Shown here: positions 18,415 to 27,810 of the stretch, piece by piece
Numbering within the stretch: the stretch's first letter is position 1
Layout: each line of letters opens with the position of its first letter
Assembly (NCBI RefSeq): GCF_014203735.1
Contig: NZ_JACHJQ010000004.1
Span: 909,591 to 973,590 of the forward strand
Length of the DNA: 64,000 nucleotides
DNA from: Actinophytocola algeriensis
GTDB taxonomy: Bacteria; Actinomycetota; Actinomycetes; Mycobacteriales; Pseudonocardiaceae
Reading direction: 5' to 3'
Program-made: the position numbers and the translations under genes
Notes under the pieces: model-generated
Seen by the model: only the letters and a program-made list of their open reading frames with translations
Told to the model about the DNA's origin: nothing
Databases searched by the model: none

Positions 18415-19527
18415 ATGAACCTGCGCAAGCTGATGGCGGAGATCGGGGTCGCGTGCCTGCTCGGCACGTTGTGGGCGGCACCCGCGGCAGCGGAGCCAGA
18501 ACGGTATGGCGACTACATCGTCGTGCTGGACCGGGATGCTGGTGCCTTCACGCACCGGTTCGCGTCGGTCGAGCACGTCTTCTCGTCCGCGCTGAACGGA
18601 TTCTCGGCGCGGTTGAGCGATAAACAGGCGGCGGCGCTCGCCCGTGAGTCCGGTGTGGACGCGGTCGTGCCGGACACGCCCGTGCACGCCATGGGCGAGC
18701 AGCTCAACCCGCCGTGGGGACTGGACCGGATAGACCAGCGCGACCTGCCACTCGACGGCAAGTACCGCTACCCCAACAAGGCGCCGGGCGTGCACGCGTA
18801 CGTCCTCGACACCGGGGTGCGGGCGACGCACACGGACTTCGGCGGCCGGGTGCTGCCGGGCTACGACTTCATCGACGACGACACCGACGCGAGCGACGGC
18901 AACGGGCACGGGACGTTCGTGGCCGGCATCATCGGCGGCGCGCGGTACGGCGTGGCGAAGAGGATCAAGATCGTGCCGGTGAAGGTGCTCGACGACAACG
19001 GTTCCGGTTCGATGGCCGATGTGATCGCCGGCATCGACTGGGTGACCGCCAACGCCGTGAAGCCCGCCGTGGCGAACATGAGCATCGGCGGGTCGGCGAA
19101 CACGGCGCTGGACACCGCGGTGCGCAACTCGATCGCGTCCGGCGTCAGCTACACGGTCGCGGCAGGCGGGTCGGCGACCGACGCGGGGAACTTCTCGCCC
19201 GCGCGGGTGACCGAGGCGCTGACGATCGGGGCGAGCGGACCGGACGACTGCCTCTCGTCGAGCACCAACCACGGGTCGGTCGTGGACATGTTCGCGCCCG
19301 GCGTGAACATCGCGGGCCCGTGGTCGACCGGCGACACGGCCACCGCGACGCTGTCCGGCACGTCGCTGTCGGCGCCGCACGTGGCGGGCGCGGCGGGGAT
19401 CTACCTCGAGACGCACCCGGCCGCCTCGGCGGCGGCGGTCCAGGCGGCGCTGGTCGCGGCGTCCACAAAGGACCGGTTGTGCGACGTGCCGCCGGGGACA
19501 CCGAACCGGCTGCTGTACGTCGGCTGA
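18415..19527 (+). CDS. Secreted subtilisin-like (S8) serine protease, oxyanion Asn replaced
   Basis: A 370-residue protein: signal peptide (ending about PAAAEP), inhibitor I9 propeptide ([12 protein letters not shown] to [13 protein letters not shown]), then a proteinase K-type catalytic domain. The triad is visible as Asp132 (YVLDTGV), His165 ([10 protein letters not shown]) and Ser317 ([12 protein letters not shown]). The oxyanion-hole Asn, expected in AAGN, is Gly252 here ([16 protein letters not shown]), which should lower activity strongly. The ATG at 18415 gives a good signal peptide. It is followed by a strong hairpin. Confidence 0.92.
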   Translation: MNLRKLMAEIGVACLLGTLWAAPAAAEPERYGDYIVVLDRDAGAFTHRFASVEHVFSSALNGFSARLSDKQAAALARESGVDAVVPDTPVHAMGEQLNPPWGLDRIDQRDLPLDGKYRYPNKAPGVHAYVLDTGVRATHTDFGGRVLPGYDFIDDDTDASDGNGHGTFVAGIIGGARYGVAKRIKIVPVKVLDDNGSGSMADVIAGIDWVTANAVKPAVANMSIGGSANTALDTAVRNSIASGVSYTVAAGGSATDAGNFSPARVTEALTIGASGPDDCLSSSTNHGSVVDMFAPGVNIAGPWSTGDTATATLSGTSLSAPHVAGAAGIYLETHPAASAAAVQAALVAASTKDRLCDVPPGTPNRLLYVG

Positions 19528-19533
19528 GTTTCG

Positions 19534-19567
19534 CGCCCGCCCGCCGGTCGTCCCGGCGGGCGGGGCG
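19534..19567 (+). terminator. Hairpin after the subtilase gene
   Basis: A GC-rich stem (CGCCCGCCCGCCGG against CCGGCGGGCGGGGCG, one bulge) immediately follows the protease stop. It is probably an intrinsic terminator. Confidence 0.65.
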
Positions 19568-19583
19568 CTGTTAGCGTGCGGCG

Positions 19584-20231
19584 GTGGATCTCTTCTCACG
19601 TTCGTGGGCGGCGTTGCGCACGGCCGTCGCCGAGCTCTCCGACGAGGACTTCACGCGGCCGTCGGGCTGTGCGGGCTGGCTGGTCCGGGACCTGGTGTGC
19701 CACCTGGTCATCGACGCCCAGGACGTCCTGATCACCCTCGTGACCCCCGCCGACGCGGCACCGACCCACGACGCGGTGACCTACTGGGCGGTGTCGGACA
19801 CACCCCCGGCCGGCGACGACCCGTTGGACGCGCTGATCGTCCGGCTCGCCGCCGCGTACGAGGAGCCGGCTCTGCTCACGTTCCACCTGGACGACGTGGG
19901 CTCCGCCGCGGGCCGCGCCGCTGAGCTCGCCGACCCGTCGATGCGCGTCAGCACGCAGGACATGGTCCTCACCGCGGGCGACTACCTCTCCGCGTACGTC
20001 CTGGAGTGGACGCTGCACCACCTCGACCGGGTCGCCAACCTGCCATCGGTGCCGGGGCCGCCCGCGGCGGGCCTGGCCCGTACCCGCGAACTGCTGGAGC
20101 GGATCGCCGGGGTGCCGTTCCCGGCGTCGTTCTCCGACACCGACGCGCTGCTCGTCGGCACCGGCCGGCGCGCCCCGACCGGCGCGGAGCAGGCCGCGCT
20201 GGGGGACAGGTCGCCGTTGTACCTGGGTTAG
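19584..20231 (+). CDS. Maleylpyruvate isomerase N-terminal/DinB-like (mycothiol-dependent family) protein
   Basis: A 215-residue four-helix-bundle protein of the MDMPI_N/TIGR03083 type. The signature start (FSRSWAALRTAVAELSDEDFTRPSGCAGWLVRDLVCHLVIDAQD) carries the conserved W-x-V/L-x-D/E-x-x-x-H region that binds metal and thiol. ALEWTLHHLD-like sequence (AYVLEWTLHHLDRVA) supplies the second histidines. Members perform mycothiol-dependent isomerisation or S-transfer, but this protein's substrate is unknown. The start is a GTG at 19584. Its stop overlaps the convergent kinase gene by four bases. Confidence 0.83.
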   Translation: MDLFSRSWAALRTAVAELSDEDFTRPSGCAGWLVRDLVCHLVIDAQDVLITLVTPADAAPTHDAVTYWAVSDTPPAGDDPLDALIVRLAAAYEEPALLTFHLDDVGSAAGRAAELADPSMRVSTQDMVLTAGDYLSAYVLEWTLHHLDRVANLPSVPGPPAAGLARTRELLERIAGVPFPASFSDTDALLVGTGRRAPTGAEQAALGDRSPLYLG

Positions 20232-21763
20232 TGGACGAGCGTCCAGGCCGTTCCGCTGCAGTACAGGTGGTCGCCGGTGGGGGAGTAGGCGAAGTCGCCC
20301 TCGGTGCCGCACGGCTCGAAGGTGAACGGGCCGCCGGGGTCGGACTTGGCCGGGAAACCACCGGGTGGTGCCGCCACCCAGTTCTGCTCGGTGTCGGTGT
20401 CGCGGGTGCGCTGGCAGCGTTCGGTGCCGTCCGCGCGTTCCCGGGAGATGTCGACGGCACTGCACGGCTCGAGGACCTGCGGGTCCCATTCGCTCGCGGT
20501 GGGCATGCCGCGCGGGACCTCGGTGCCGGTGGGGGAGCCGGTGACCGCGCGGTTCGCGGTCACCCACCACAGCGCGCCCGCCGTGCCCGCCAGGACGATG
20601 GCGGTGAGGAGGAGGGCCGCTCGGCGCGGCGCGCGGGCGGGCTTCTTCGCAGGCGGGTGTGCGGCCGGCGCCATGATGAAGAGCGGTGGCTGAGTGGCTG
20701 AGCCACTTGGCGGGGTGACTGGCTGAGTGGCTGACCCAGTGGGTGGCTGAGTGGCTGATCCACTCGCGGCCGTTGCCGGTGGCGCGTCCACGACCAGTGC
20801 GGTCGGGCCGCCGTCGATGGGTGGCGGGGCGAAGGTGGGGGCGGCGGCCGAGGACGCGGTCGCCTCGGCGGGCAGGTGGGTGGTCGCGGCCTCGGGGCCC
20901 TCGGCCGTCCACCCCGGCGGCACCGACGCCAGCAGGTCCGGCGCCCGCACCACCGTCAGGTCACCCCGCGACGAAGGCGGCGCGGCCCGCAGCAACGCCT
21001 CCCGTGCCTGCGTGCAGTCCGTGAACCGGCGCGCGGGGTCCGGGTCCGCCATCCGCACCAGCACCGCCGCGAGCGGGGCGGGCACGGATTCCGGCAGCGG
21101 CACCGTGTGCGTCCACGACGACGGCATGTCCGGTGACGCGTTGCTGTAGTGCACCAGCCGCCGCCCGGCCAGCAGTTCCGCCGCCAGCACACCGACGGCG
21201 AACAGGTCCGTCGCGGGGGAGGGCTGGTGGCCGTCGAGGTACTCCGGCGCGAGGTAGCCGGGGGTGCCGATCGCGGCGCCGATGCCCGTCATGGACACGG
21301 TCCGCCACGTCGCGATGCCGAAGTCACCCACCAGCAGGTGCGGCGGCCCGGCCCCGTGCGAGCGGAGCAGCAGGTTCGCCGGTTTCAGGTCCCGGTGCAC
21401 CACACCCGTCGCGTGCAGGGCTGCCAGGGCCTGCAGCACCTGGTCGACCGCTTCGGCCACCCAGCCGGCGGGCAGCGCGCCGTGCGACGCCATCAGCGAA
21501 CGCAGCGAGCCGCCGCGGGCCAGCTCCGTCACCAGCCACGCGCGGTCGTCGACCAGCCGGAACGCCAGGGTGCGCACCAGGTGCGGGTGCGAGACGCGGA
21601 TGCGCGACTCGATCACGAAGCGCAGCAAGCCCAGCTCGTCCTGGCCGGTGAAGCGCTTCAGCGCCACCCAGCGGCGGTCGATGTGATCCCACGCCAGGCG
21701 CACCTCGCCGAAGGCGCCCGCACCCAGCGGCAGCACCGGTGTCCACCGCTCCAGATCCTCCAC
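20228..21763 (-). CDS. Receptor-type Ser/Thr protein kinase
   Basis: A 511-residue PknB-type kinase. The catalytic domain fills residues 1-260: Gly loop LGAGAFGEV, Lys36 in VALKRF, HRDLKPAN (Asp125), and GDFGIATW followed by GTPGYLAPEY. A Pro/Thr-rich linker holds three GSATQP units. One membrane helix (AALLLTAIVLAGTAGALWWV) precedes a small four-cysteine extracellular tail with no known fold. I use the GTG at 21763 (VEDLERWTPV); the frame remains open to 21844 but that stretch is the intergenic region. It is divergent from the lipoprotein gene. Confidence 0.93.
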   Translation of the reverse strand: MEDLERWTPVLPLGAGAFGEVRLAWDHIDRRWVALKRFTGQDELGLLRFVIESRIRVSHPHLVRTLAFRLVDDRAWLVTELARGGSLRSLMASHGALPAGWVAEAVDQVLQALAALHATGVVHRDLKPANLLLRSHGAGPPHLLVGDFGIATWRTVSMTGIGAAIGTPGYLAPEYLDGHQPSPATDLFAVGVLAAELLAGRRLVHYSNASPDMPSSWTHTVPLPESVPAPLAAVLVRMADPDPARRFTDCTQAREALLRAAPPSSRGDLTVVRAPDLLASVPPGWTAEGPEAATTHLPAEATASSAAAPTFAPPPIDGGPTALVVDAPPATAASGSATQPPTGSATQPVTPPSGSATQPPLFIMAPAAHPPAKKPARAPRRAALLLTAIVLAGTAGALWWVTANRAVTGSPTGTEVPRGMPTASEWDPQVLEPCSAVDISRERADGTERCQRTRDTDTEQNWVAAPPGGFPAKSDPGGPFTFEPCGTEGDFAYSPTGDHLYCSGTAWTLVH

Positions 21764-21843
21764 GGCACCAGAGGCTACTGACTGGCAGCATGACGCAACC
21801 GGACGATGACCGGATGCGTCGGAAAAGCCACCACGTCCTGACA

Positions 21844-21870
21844 TCCGAGCGGGGCTTGCGGAGCGAGCAT
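21844..21870. repeat. 27-bp intergenic motif, copy 1
   Basis: This stretch matches positions 36461-36487 in 26 of 27 bases (core GGCTTGCGGAGCGAGCAT). Both copies lie directly upstream of a gene start, here 15 bases before the lipoprotein ATG. The role is unknown. Confidence 0.6.
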
Positions 21871-21885
21871 TGACATAGGGGGATC

Positions 21886-22950
21886 ATGCGCAGGGCACTT
21901 GTACTGCTGGCGGCGGGACTGTTCCTGACGGCCTGCGGCACCGACACGGAGGGCAGGCCCACGGCCGCCGCCGGGCAGAAGACATCGGAGCCGACCACCA
22001 CCAGCCGCGCTCCCTTCGACGGCGAGGTGCTCGGCACCGGCGAGGTCGTCCGCGCCGACAAGCTCGACGGCATCCGCCTCGAGTCGCCGGAGGACGGGGC
22101 GGTGCGCAGCTACGGAGTGGCGGCCGAGGTGCTCGACTTCGGCACCGCCGACGTGGTCGACACGGGCGACGGGGTCCAGTACGGCGCCGCCGACGACGCG
22201 ACACTGCTGGCCTTCCGGCTCCGGGTGACGCCGTTCGCGGAGGACCTGTCCCAGAAGGTCACCGCGACCGTGTCCGTCGACGGGCGCCAGCGCAGCCTCC
22301 CCGACTTCGAGTACGCCGTCGGCACCCCGGGCGAGGACCAGACCGTCCAGTACCTCGTCGGCGTCCCGAACGACCGGCGCGAGGTCGAGCTGGAGCTGAA
22401 GTACGCGGGCCTCGCCCAGCAGTTCGACCTCCTGGAGGGCAGGCGCACCGGGGAGCAGCCCGGCATCCTGTACCGCTCCCCGGACGAGCCGTCGGTCTAC
22501 GTCGAGAACCTGACGCCCGCGAAGCTCCCGGTGGTCGACGAGGACGACGAGCCGGGCAACTACGTCGTCGCCGTCACCCGCGCCGAGCTGACCTACTTCA
22601 CCACCGAACTGGGTGACGTGCCGGGCGCCGACGACAAGGCGTGGCTCGTGGTCACCTACGAGCCGACCGGCGACGGGTCGATCGACACCAGCTTCCCCAC
22701 CGGCTGTGTGCTGCCGTTCGCCTCGTTCGCGCTCACCGCGGACGGCGAGACCTACCCGGTGGTCGACAAACACTCCGAGATGGAGGAGTTCGAGCAGGAG
22801 AAGGTGCTGGTCTTCGAGGTGCCGTCCGGTCTGACCACGGCCACACTGACCGTGAAAGCGCAACCATTCAGCTGTCTCTACGGCGGTGACGACTACCCGT
22901 ACCGGCCCACCGGCGAGGCCGCCGTGGAGATCACCCTGCCGGAGGACTGA
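21886..22950 (+). CDS. Lipoprotein of unknown function
   Basis: A 354-residue exported protein. The signal peptide ends in a lipobox (FLTAC, Cys18), so it should be anchored to the outer face of the membrane. The mature part starts with a Thr-rich linker, then two similar-looking beta-rich halves (ASV-like VRLRVTPFAEDLSQKVTATVSVDG and ARAELTYFTTELGDVPGADDKAWLVVTYEPTGDGS). This pattern resembles DUF4352-like immunoglobulin folds, but I cannot confirm it. Two cysteines (TGCVLPF, FSCLYGG) may pair. It is divergent from the receptor kinase gene, so a linked envelope function is possible. Confidence 0.8.
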   Translation: MRRALVLLAAGLFLTACGTDTEGRPTAAAGQKTSEPTTTSRAPFDGEVLGTGEVVRADKLDGIRLESPEDGAVRSYGVAAEVLDFGTADVVDTGDGVQYGAADDATLLAFRLRVTPFAEDLSQKVTATVSVDGRQRSLPDFEYAVGTPGEDQTVQYLVGVPNDRREVELELKYAGLAQQFDLLEGRRTGEQPGILYRSPDEPSVYVENLTPAKLPVVDEDDEPGNYVVAVTRAELTYFTTELGDVPGADDKAWLVVTYEPTGDGSIDTSFPTGCVLPFASFALTADGETYPVVDKHSEMEEFEQEKVLVFEVPSGLTTATLTVKAQPFSCLYGGDDYPYRPTGEAAVEITLPED

Positions 22951-23052
22951 CGGTAAACAGTCAGGTCCGTCACGTGGAACAGTCCTCCCGACAGGCGGGA
23001 ACCACCAGGTAACGTTTCCGGAAGTTCCCGACCCCCTGGCAGGAGGTACGGC

Positions 23053-26000
23053 ATGTTCCGCAAGGTGCTCGTCGCGAACCGCGGCGAGATCGCCGTCCGG
23101 GCATTTCGCGCCGGATATGAGCTGGGAGCCGGCACGGTCGCCGTGTTCCCGCACGAGGACCGCAACTCGGCACACCGCATGAAGGCCGACGAGGCCTACG
23201 AGATCGGCGAACCCGGCCATCCGGTCCGCGCCTACCTCTCCGTCGAGGAGATCATCAAGGCGGCGCGCAGGGCCGAGGCCGACGCGGTGTACCCGGGCTA
23301 CGGCTTCCTGTCGGAGAACCCGGAGCTGGCGCGTGCCTGCGAGGCGGCCGGGATCACGTTCGTCGGCCCGTCCACCGAGATCCTCGAGCTGACCGGCAAC
23401 AAGGCCCGCGCGGTCGCGGCCGCGCGCGAGGCGGGCATCCCCGTCCTCAAGTCGTCGCCGCCGTCGGCCGACCTGGACGAACTGCTCGCCGCGGGCGAGG
23501 AGCTGGGTTACCCGCTGTTCGTCAAGGCCGTCGCCGGTGGTGGCGGGCGCGGCATGCGGCGCGTGCTGGAGGCCAAGGCGCTGCGCGAGTCGCTCGAGGC
23601 GGCCATGCGTGAGGCCGAGTCCGCGTTCGGCGACGCGACCGTGTTCCTCGAGCAGGCCGTGATCAACCCGCGCCACATCGAGGTGCAGATCCTCGCCGAC
23701 GGTGTGGGCAACGTGATGCACCTGTTCGAACGCGACTGCTCGGTGCAGCGCCGCCACCAGAAGGTCATCGAGATCGCGCCGGCGCCGAACCTCGACCCGG
23801 ACCTGCGGGAGCGGATCTGCGCCGACGCCGTGGCGTTCGCGCGGCACATCGGCTACCGCAACGCGGGCACCGTCGAGTTCCTGCTGTCCCAGGACGGGCA
23901 GCACGTGTTCATCGAGATGAACCCGCGCATCCAGGTCGAGCACACCGTGACCGAGGAGGTCACCGACGTCGACCTCGTCCAGTCGCAGCTGCGGATCGCG
24001 AGCGGTGAGACGCTCGACGACCTCGGCCTGTCGCAGGACATGGTCCGCCTGCGGGGCGCCGCGCTGCAGTGCCGCATCACCACCGAGGACCCGGCCAACG
24101 GGTTCCGGCCGGACACCGGCAAGATCAGCGCCTACCGCTCGCCGGGCGGCGCGGGTGTCCGGCTCGACGGTGGCACGGTGTCGCCGGGCACCGAGATCAG
24201 CGCCCACTTCGACTCGATGCTGGTGAAGCTGTCCTGCCGGGGCCGCGACTTCCCGTCGGCTGTGGCCCGCGCCCGCCGCGCGGTCGCCGAGTTCCGCATC
24301 CGCGGTGTCTCCACCAACATCCCGTTCCTGCAGGCGGTGCTCGACGACCCGGACTTCATCGCGGGCAACGTCACCACGGCGTTCATCGAGGACCGGCCGC
24401 ACCTGCTGACCGCGCGCAGCTCCGCCGACCGCGGCACCCGCCTGCTGTCCTACCTCGTGGACATCACGGTCAACAAGCCGCACGGCGAGCGGCCCGACGT
24501 CATCGACCCGGTCGAGAAGCTGCCCGCCATGGACACCGCCGGACCGCCCCCCGCCGGGTCGAAGCAGAAGCTCGACGAGCTGGGCCCGGAGGGCTGGGCG
24601 CGCTGGCTGCGGGAGTCGAAGGCCGTCGGCGTCACGGACACGACGTTCCGCGACGCGCACCAGTCGCTGCTCGCCACCCGCGTGCGCACCAAGGACCTCG
24701 TGACCGTCGCACCCCACGTCGCGCGGATGACCCCGGAGCTGCTGTCGGTCGAGTGCTGGGGCGGCGCGACCTACGACGTGGCGTTGCGGTTCCTCGCGGA
24801 GGACCCGTGGGACCGGCTCGCGAAGCTCCGCGAGGCGATGCCGAACCTGTGCCTGCAGATGCTGCTGCGCGGCCGCAACACCGTCGGGTACACGCCGTAC
24901 CCGACCGAGGTGACGGCCGCGTTCGTCGACGAGGCGGCCGCCACCGGCATCGACATCTTCCGCATCTTCGACGCGCTCAACGACGTCGAGCAGATGCGCC
25001 CGGCCATCGAGGCCGTGCTGTCGAACGGGAAGGCGGTCGCCGAGGTCGCGCTGTGCTACACCGCCGACCTGTCCGACCCGAACGAACGTCTGTACACATT
25101 GGACTACTACCTGAAGCTCGCCGAGCAGATCGTCGGCGCGGGCGCGCAGGTGCTGTGCGTGAAGGACATGGCGGGCCTGCTGCGCCCGCCCGCGGCGCAC
25201 CGGCTGGTCACCGCGCTGCGCAAGGAGTTCGACCTGCCGGTCCATCTGCACACGCACGACACCGCGGGCGGTCAGCTGGCGACCTACCTCGCCGCGATCC
25301 AGGCCGGGGTGGACGCGGTCGACGGCGCTTCGGCGTCCATGGCGGGCACCACGTCGCAGCCGTCGCTGTCGGCGATCGTCGCCGCCACCGACCACGGTGA
25401 GCGGGAGACCGGGCTGGACCTGCGGAAGGTGTGCGACCTCGAGCCGTACTGGGAGATCGTGCGGAAGATCTACGCGCCGTTCGAGGCCGGGCTGCCCGGG
25501 CCGAGCGGCCGCGTGTACACGCACGAGATCCCGGGTGGACAGCTGTCCAACCTGCGCACGCAGGCCGCGGCGCTCGGGCTCGCGGACCGGTTCGAGGAGA
25601 TCGAGTCGACCTACGCCGCCGCGGACCGCATGCTGGGCCACCTGATCAAGGTGACCCCGTCGTCCAAAGTGGTCGGTGACCTGGCGCTGCACCTCGTGGG
25701 CGCGGGCGTGGACCCGAAGGAGTTCGAGGCCGACCCCGGCCGCTTCGACGTGCCGGGCTCGGTGATCGGGTTCCTCCGCGGCGAGCTCGGCGACCCGGCG
25801 GGCGGGTGGCCGGAACCGTTCCGCACCAAGGCGCTGAAGGGCCGCCCGCCCGCGCCGGAGCCGCCCGGGCTGTCCGATGAGGACAGGTCCGGGCTGGCGC
25901 AGGACCGGCGGGCGACACTGAACCGGCTGCTGTTCCCGGGGCCCGCCAAGGAGTTCACGGCGCAACGCGAGCTGTTCAGCGACACGTCCGTGCTGGCGAG

Positions 26001-26430
26001 CAAGGACTTCTTCTACGGGCTGCGCCCGAGGATCGAGTACCCGGTCGACCTGGAGAAGGGCGTCCGGATGCTGATCGAGCTGGAGGCGATCGGCGAGGCC
26101 GACGAGCGCGGCATGCGCACCGTCATGGCGAAGCTCAACGGTCAGCTGCGCGCGACCCAGGTGCGCGACCGGTCGGTGGCGTCGGACGTCCCGGTGGCCG
26201 AGCGTGCCGACCGGAACAACCCGGGCCACGTCGGTGCGCCCTTCGCGGGCGTGGTCACGCTGGCGGTCGCCGAGGGCGACACCGTCGAGGCGGGCGACAC
26301 GGTGGCGACGATCGAGGCCATGAAGATGGAGGCGTCGATCACCGCACCCAAGGCCGGCACGGTGGAACGCGTCGCGATCGGGTCCGTGCAACAGGTGGAA
26401 GGCGGCGACCTGCTGGTCGTGCTGAGCTGA
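23053..26430 (+). CDS. pyc: Pyruvate carboxylase
   Basis: A 1125-residue biotin enzyme that makes oxaloacetate from pyruvate, bicarbonate and ATP. All domains occur in one chain: biotin carboxylase (FRKVLVANRGEIAVR to about 450, with AVAGGGGRGMRRV and the MNPRIQVEHTVTEEVT motif), carboxyltransferase (DTTFRDAHQSLLATRVRTKDL, with the FRIFDALND motif), and C-terminal biotinyl domain (EAMKMEASITAP, Lys in MKM). The start ATG follows AGGAGG. It sits upstream of rsmD and coaD as in mycobacteria but is separated from them by about 4.9 kb of accessory genes. Confidence 0.98.
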   Translation: MFRKVLVANRGEIAVRAFRAGYELGAGTVAVFPHEDRNSAHRMKADEAYEIGEPGHPVRAYLSVEEIIKAARRAEADAVYPGYGFLSENPELARACEAAGITFVGPSTEILELTGNKARAVAAAREAGIPVLKSSPPSADLDELLAAGEELGYPLFVKAVAGGGGRGMRRVLEAKALRESLEAAMREAESAFGDATVFLEQAVINPRHIEVQILADGVGNVMHLFERDCSVQRRHQKVIEIAPAPNLDPDLRERICADAVAFARHIGYRNAGTVEFLLSQDGQHVFIEMNPRIQVEHTVTEEVTDVDLVQSQLRIASGETLDDLGLSQDMVRLRGAALQCRITTEDPANGFRPDTGKISAYRSPGGAGVRLDGGTVSPGTEISAHFDSMLVKLSCRGRDFPSAVARARRAVAEFRIRGVSTNIPFLQAVLDDPDFIAGNVTTAFIEDRPHLLTARSSADRGTRLLSYLVDITVNKPHGERPDVIDPVEKLPAMDTAGPPPAGSKQKLDELGPEGWARWLRESKAVGVTDTTFRDAHQSLLATRVRTKDLVTVAPHVARMTPELLSVECWGGATYDVALRFLAEDPWDRLAKLREAMPNLCLQMLLRGRNTVGYTPYPTEVTAAFVDEAAATGIDIFRIFDALNDVEQMRPAIEAVLSNGKAVAEVALCYTADLSDPNERLYTLDYYLKLAEQIVGAGAQVLCVKDMAGLLRPPAAHRLVTALRKEFDLPVHLHTHDTAGGQLATYLAAIQAGVDAVDGASASMAGTTSQPSLSAIVAATDHGERETGLDLRKVCDLEPYWEIVRKIYAPFEAGLPGPSGRVYTHEIPGGQLSNLRTQAAALGLADRFEEIESTYAAADRMLGHLIKVTPSSKVVGDLALHLVGAGVDPKEFEADPGRFDVPGSVIGFLRGELGDPAGGWPEPFRTKALKGRPPAPEPPGLSDEDRSGLAQDRRATLNRLLFPGPAKEFTAQRELFSDTSVLASKDFFYGLRPRIEYPVDLEKGVRMLIELEAIGEADERGMRTVMAKLNGQLRATQVRDRSVASDVPVAERADRNNPGHVGAPFAGVVTLAVAEGDTVEAGDTVATIEAMKMEASITAPKAGTVERVAIGSVQQVEGGDLLVVLS

Positions 26431-26457
26431 GGCACGACACCGGTTATCGTTGTTCGA

Positions 26458-27024
26458 GTGGTTAGCGACAGGGTGCCGCCGTACGCCGTGCGCGTCGGCG
26501 GCACCCTGCTGCCCAAGCCGATCGCCGGTCACCCGGCGCTGGAGCTGTGCAACACCCTCGCGGGGTGGGACGACCCGCAGGAGACCCGGCACGAGTGGCT
26601 GACGTCGGCGGCGGACGTGGCGGTGTGGCTGGAGTTCACGGGCCTCGTGGCGGCGCCCCCGCGTGCTGACCTGTTGGCCGGGGTCCGTGAGCTGCGGACG
26701 GTGGCGTACCGGTTGTTCCGGCATCGCGACGAGTCGGCGTTCCCCGCACTGGCCCGGCTGGCCGACGAGGCGAACGCGCACCGGCGCCTCACCCCGGAGG
26801 GCTTCCGGCTGCCCCCGAGCGACGAGCCGCGGCACCCGCTGTACGCGGTGGCCCTCGCGGTGGCGGACCTCCTGACCAGCCCGGCACGCGACACGGTCCG
26901 CGCTTGCCCCGGCGCCGGGTGCGGATGGCTGTTCCTCGACCCGAGGGGCCGTCGGGTGTGGTGCAGCATGGCGGCGTGCGGCAACCGGGCGAAGGTCCGC
27001 ACCTACGCGGCGCGCAACCGCTAA
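26458..27024 (+). CDS. CGNR zinc-finger (ABATE domain) regulator
   Basis: A 188-residue protein. The N-terminal ABATE region (GHPALELCNTLAGWDDPQETRHEWLTSAADVAVWLEFTGL) precedes the C-terminal CGNR zinc finger (CPGAGCGWLFLDPRGRRVWCSMAACGNRAKVRTY), which has four Cys ligands and a basic helix. These are putative stress-response DNA-binding proteins of unknown target. The GTG start lies 27 bases after pyc. The stop overlaps the convergent tetR gene by four bases. Confidence 0.92.
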   Translation: MVSDRVPPYAVRVGGTLLPKPIAGHPALELCNTLAGWDDPQETRHEWLTSAADVAVWLEFTGLVAAPPRADLLAGVRELRTVAYRLFRHRDESAFPALARLADEANAHRRLTPEGFRLPPSDEPRHPLYAVALAVADLLTSPARDTVRACPGAGCGWLFLDPRGRRVWCSMAACGNRAKVRTYAARNR

Positions 27025-27632
27025 CCCGGGTGGCAGGCCAGCGAGGCGAGAACGAGTTCCCGCGCCGCGTGGACGGTCGCCGCGAAGGAGTCCGGGTCCC
27101 TGCCGATGCGTTCGGCGCCCGCGCGCATGACACCGGACAGCAGCTCCACCGCGAGGTGCACGTCACCGACGTCGCGGAACTCGCCGCGCGCGATGCCGTC
27201 CCGGACGACGTTCTCCACCTCGACCACGATCGCGTGGAGCGGGCTGCCCGGCCCCTTCGGCACCTCGCCGTCGTGCCGGCTGGTGCCCGGCCGGAACATC
27301 AGGTGCAGTGCCGGGTCCGTGAACGCCTCCAGCACCGCCTCGACGATCGCCCGCATCCGCTCCTCGGCCGACTCGGTGGACCGCGCGGCGATCGCCGCCA
27401 CCCGCTCGACCGCGGGCAGGCCTGCCCGCTCGGTCAGCGCCACGACCAGTGCGCTCTTGTCGCGGGCGTAGTTGTACAGCGTGTTGCGCGCGAGCCCGGC
27501 CCTGGCCGCGATGTGCCCCATGTTGATCGAGTCGTAGTCGCGTTCGAGCAGCAGCTGCCGCATCGCCTCGGCGAGGTCGGCCCACACCATCTCGTGGTGT
27601 TCCTCGATGCTGGCTCCCCGGATCCGCGGCAT
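27021..27632 (-). CDS. TetR family regulator
   Basis: A 203-residue repressor-type protein. The N-terminal helix-turn-helix is clear (MRQLLLERDYDSINMGHIAARAGLARNTLYNYARDKSALVVAL, residues 23-65). The C-terminal ligand-binding domain is not diagnostic. The ATG at 27632 begins only 18 bases from the end of a miniature inserted element, so its native promoter or its read-through from the SnoaL-like gene may be altered. The palindrome at 28301-28335 upstream of that gene is a reasonable binding-site candidate. Confidence 0.92.
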   Translation of the reverse strand: MPRIRGASIEEHHEMVWADLAEAMRQLLLERDYDSINMGHIAARAGLARNTLYNYARDKSALVVALTERAGLPAVERVAAIAARSTESAEERMRAIVEAVLEAFTDPALHLMFRPGTSRHDGEVPKGPGSPLHAIVVEVENVVRDGIARGEFRDVGDVHLAVELLSGVMRAGAERIGRDPDSFAATVHAARELVLASLACHPG

Positions 27633-27650
27633 GCGGTCATCTTTCCCTAG

Positions 27651-27810
27651 TGTCCCGCGCCGGAAATGCGGTGATTGAGTCGGTGGATCCAGGTTTCTGC
27701 TGGCAAGGCGCCGGTTCGTCCTCGTACTATGTCGTACTTGGGCCGACCGGCAACGCCGCCGGCAGGAAGCTGGGCCGCCGAATCAGTTGCCTGATTTCCG
27801 GCGCGGGACA
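27651..27810. mobile_element. Miniature inverted-repeat element (MITE), about 160 bp
   Basis: The ends are inverted copies: TGTCCCGCGCCGGAAAT is perfect for 17 bases, and similarity continues to about 36 bases. The element is flanked by CTAG on both sides (27647-27650 and 27811-27814), read as a 4-bp target duplication; a TA duplication with one more base per end is equally consistent. It contains no transposase, so mobilisation would need an enzyme in trans. The right-hand CTAG supplies the TAG stop of the SnoaL-like gene. IS family is not certain (IS5-like or IS630/mariner-like). Confidence 0.85.

Noticed and set aside
21775..26835. Very long minus-strand frame opposite pyc
   Set aside because: It is the antisense of a GC-rich gene (pyc) with biased composition and no domain; a common artefact in this GC range.
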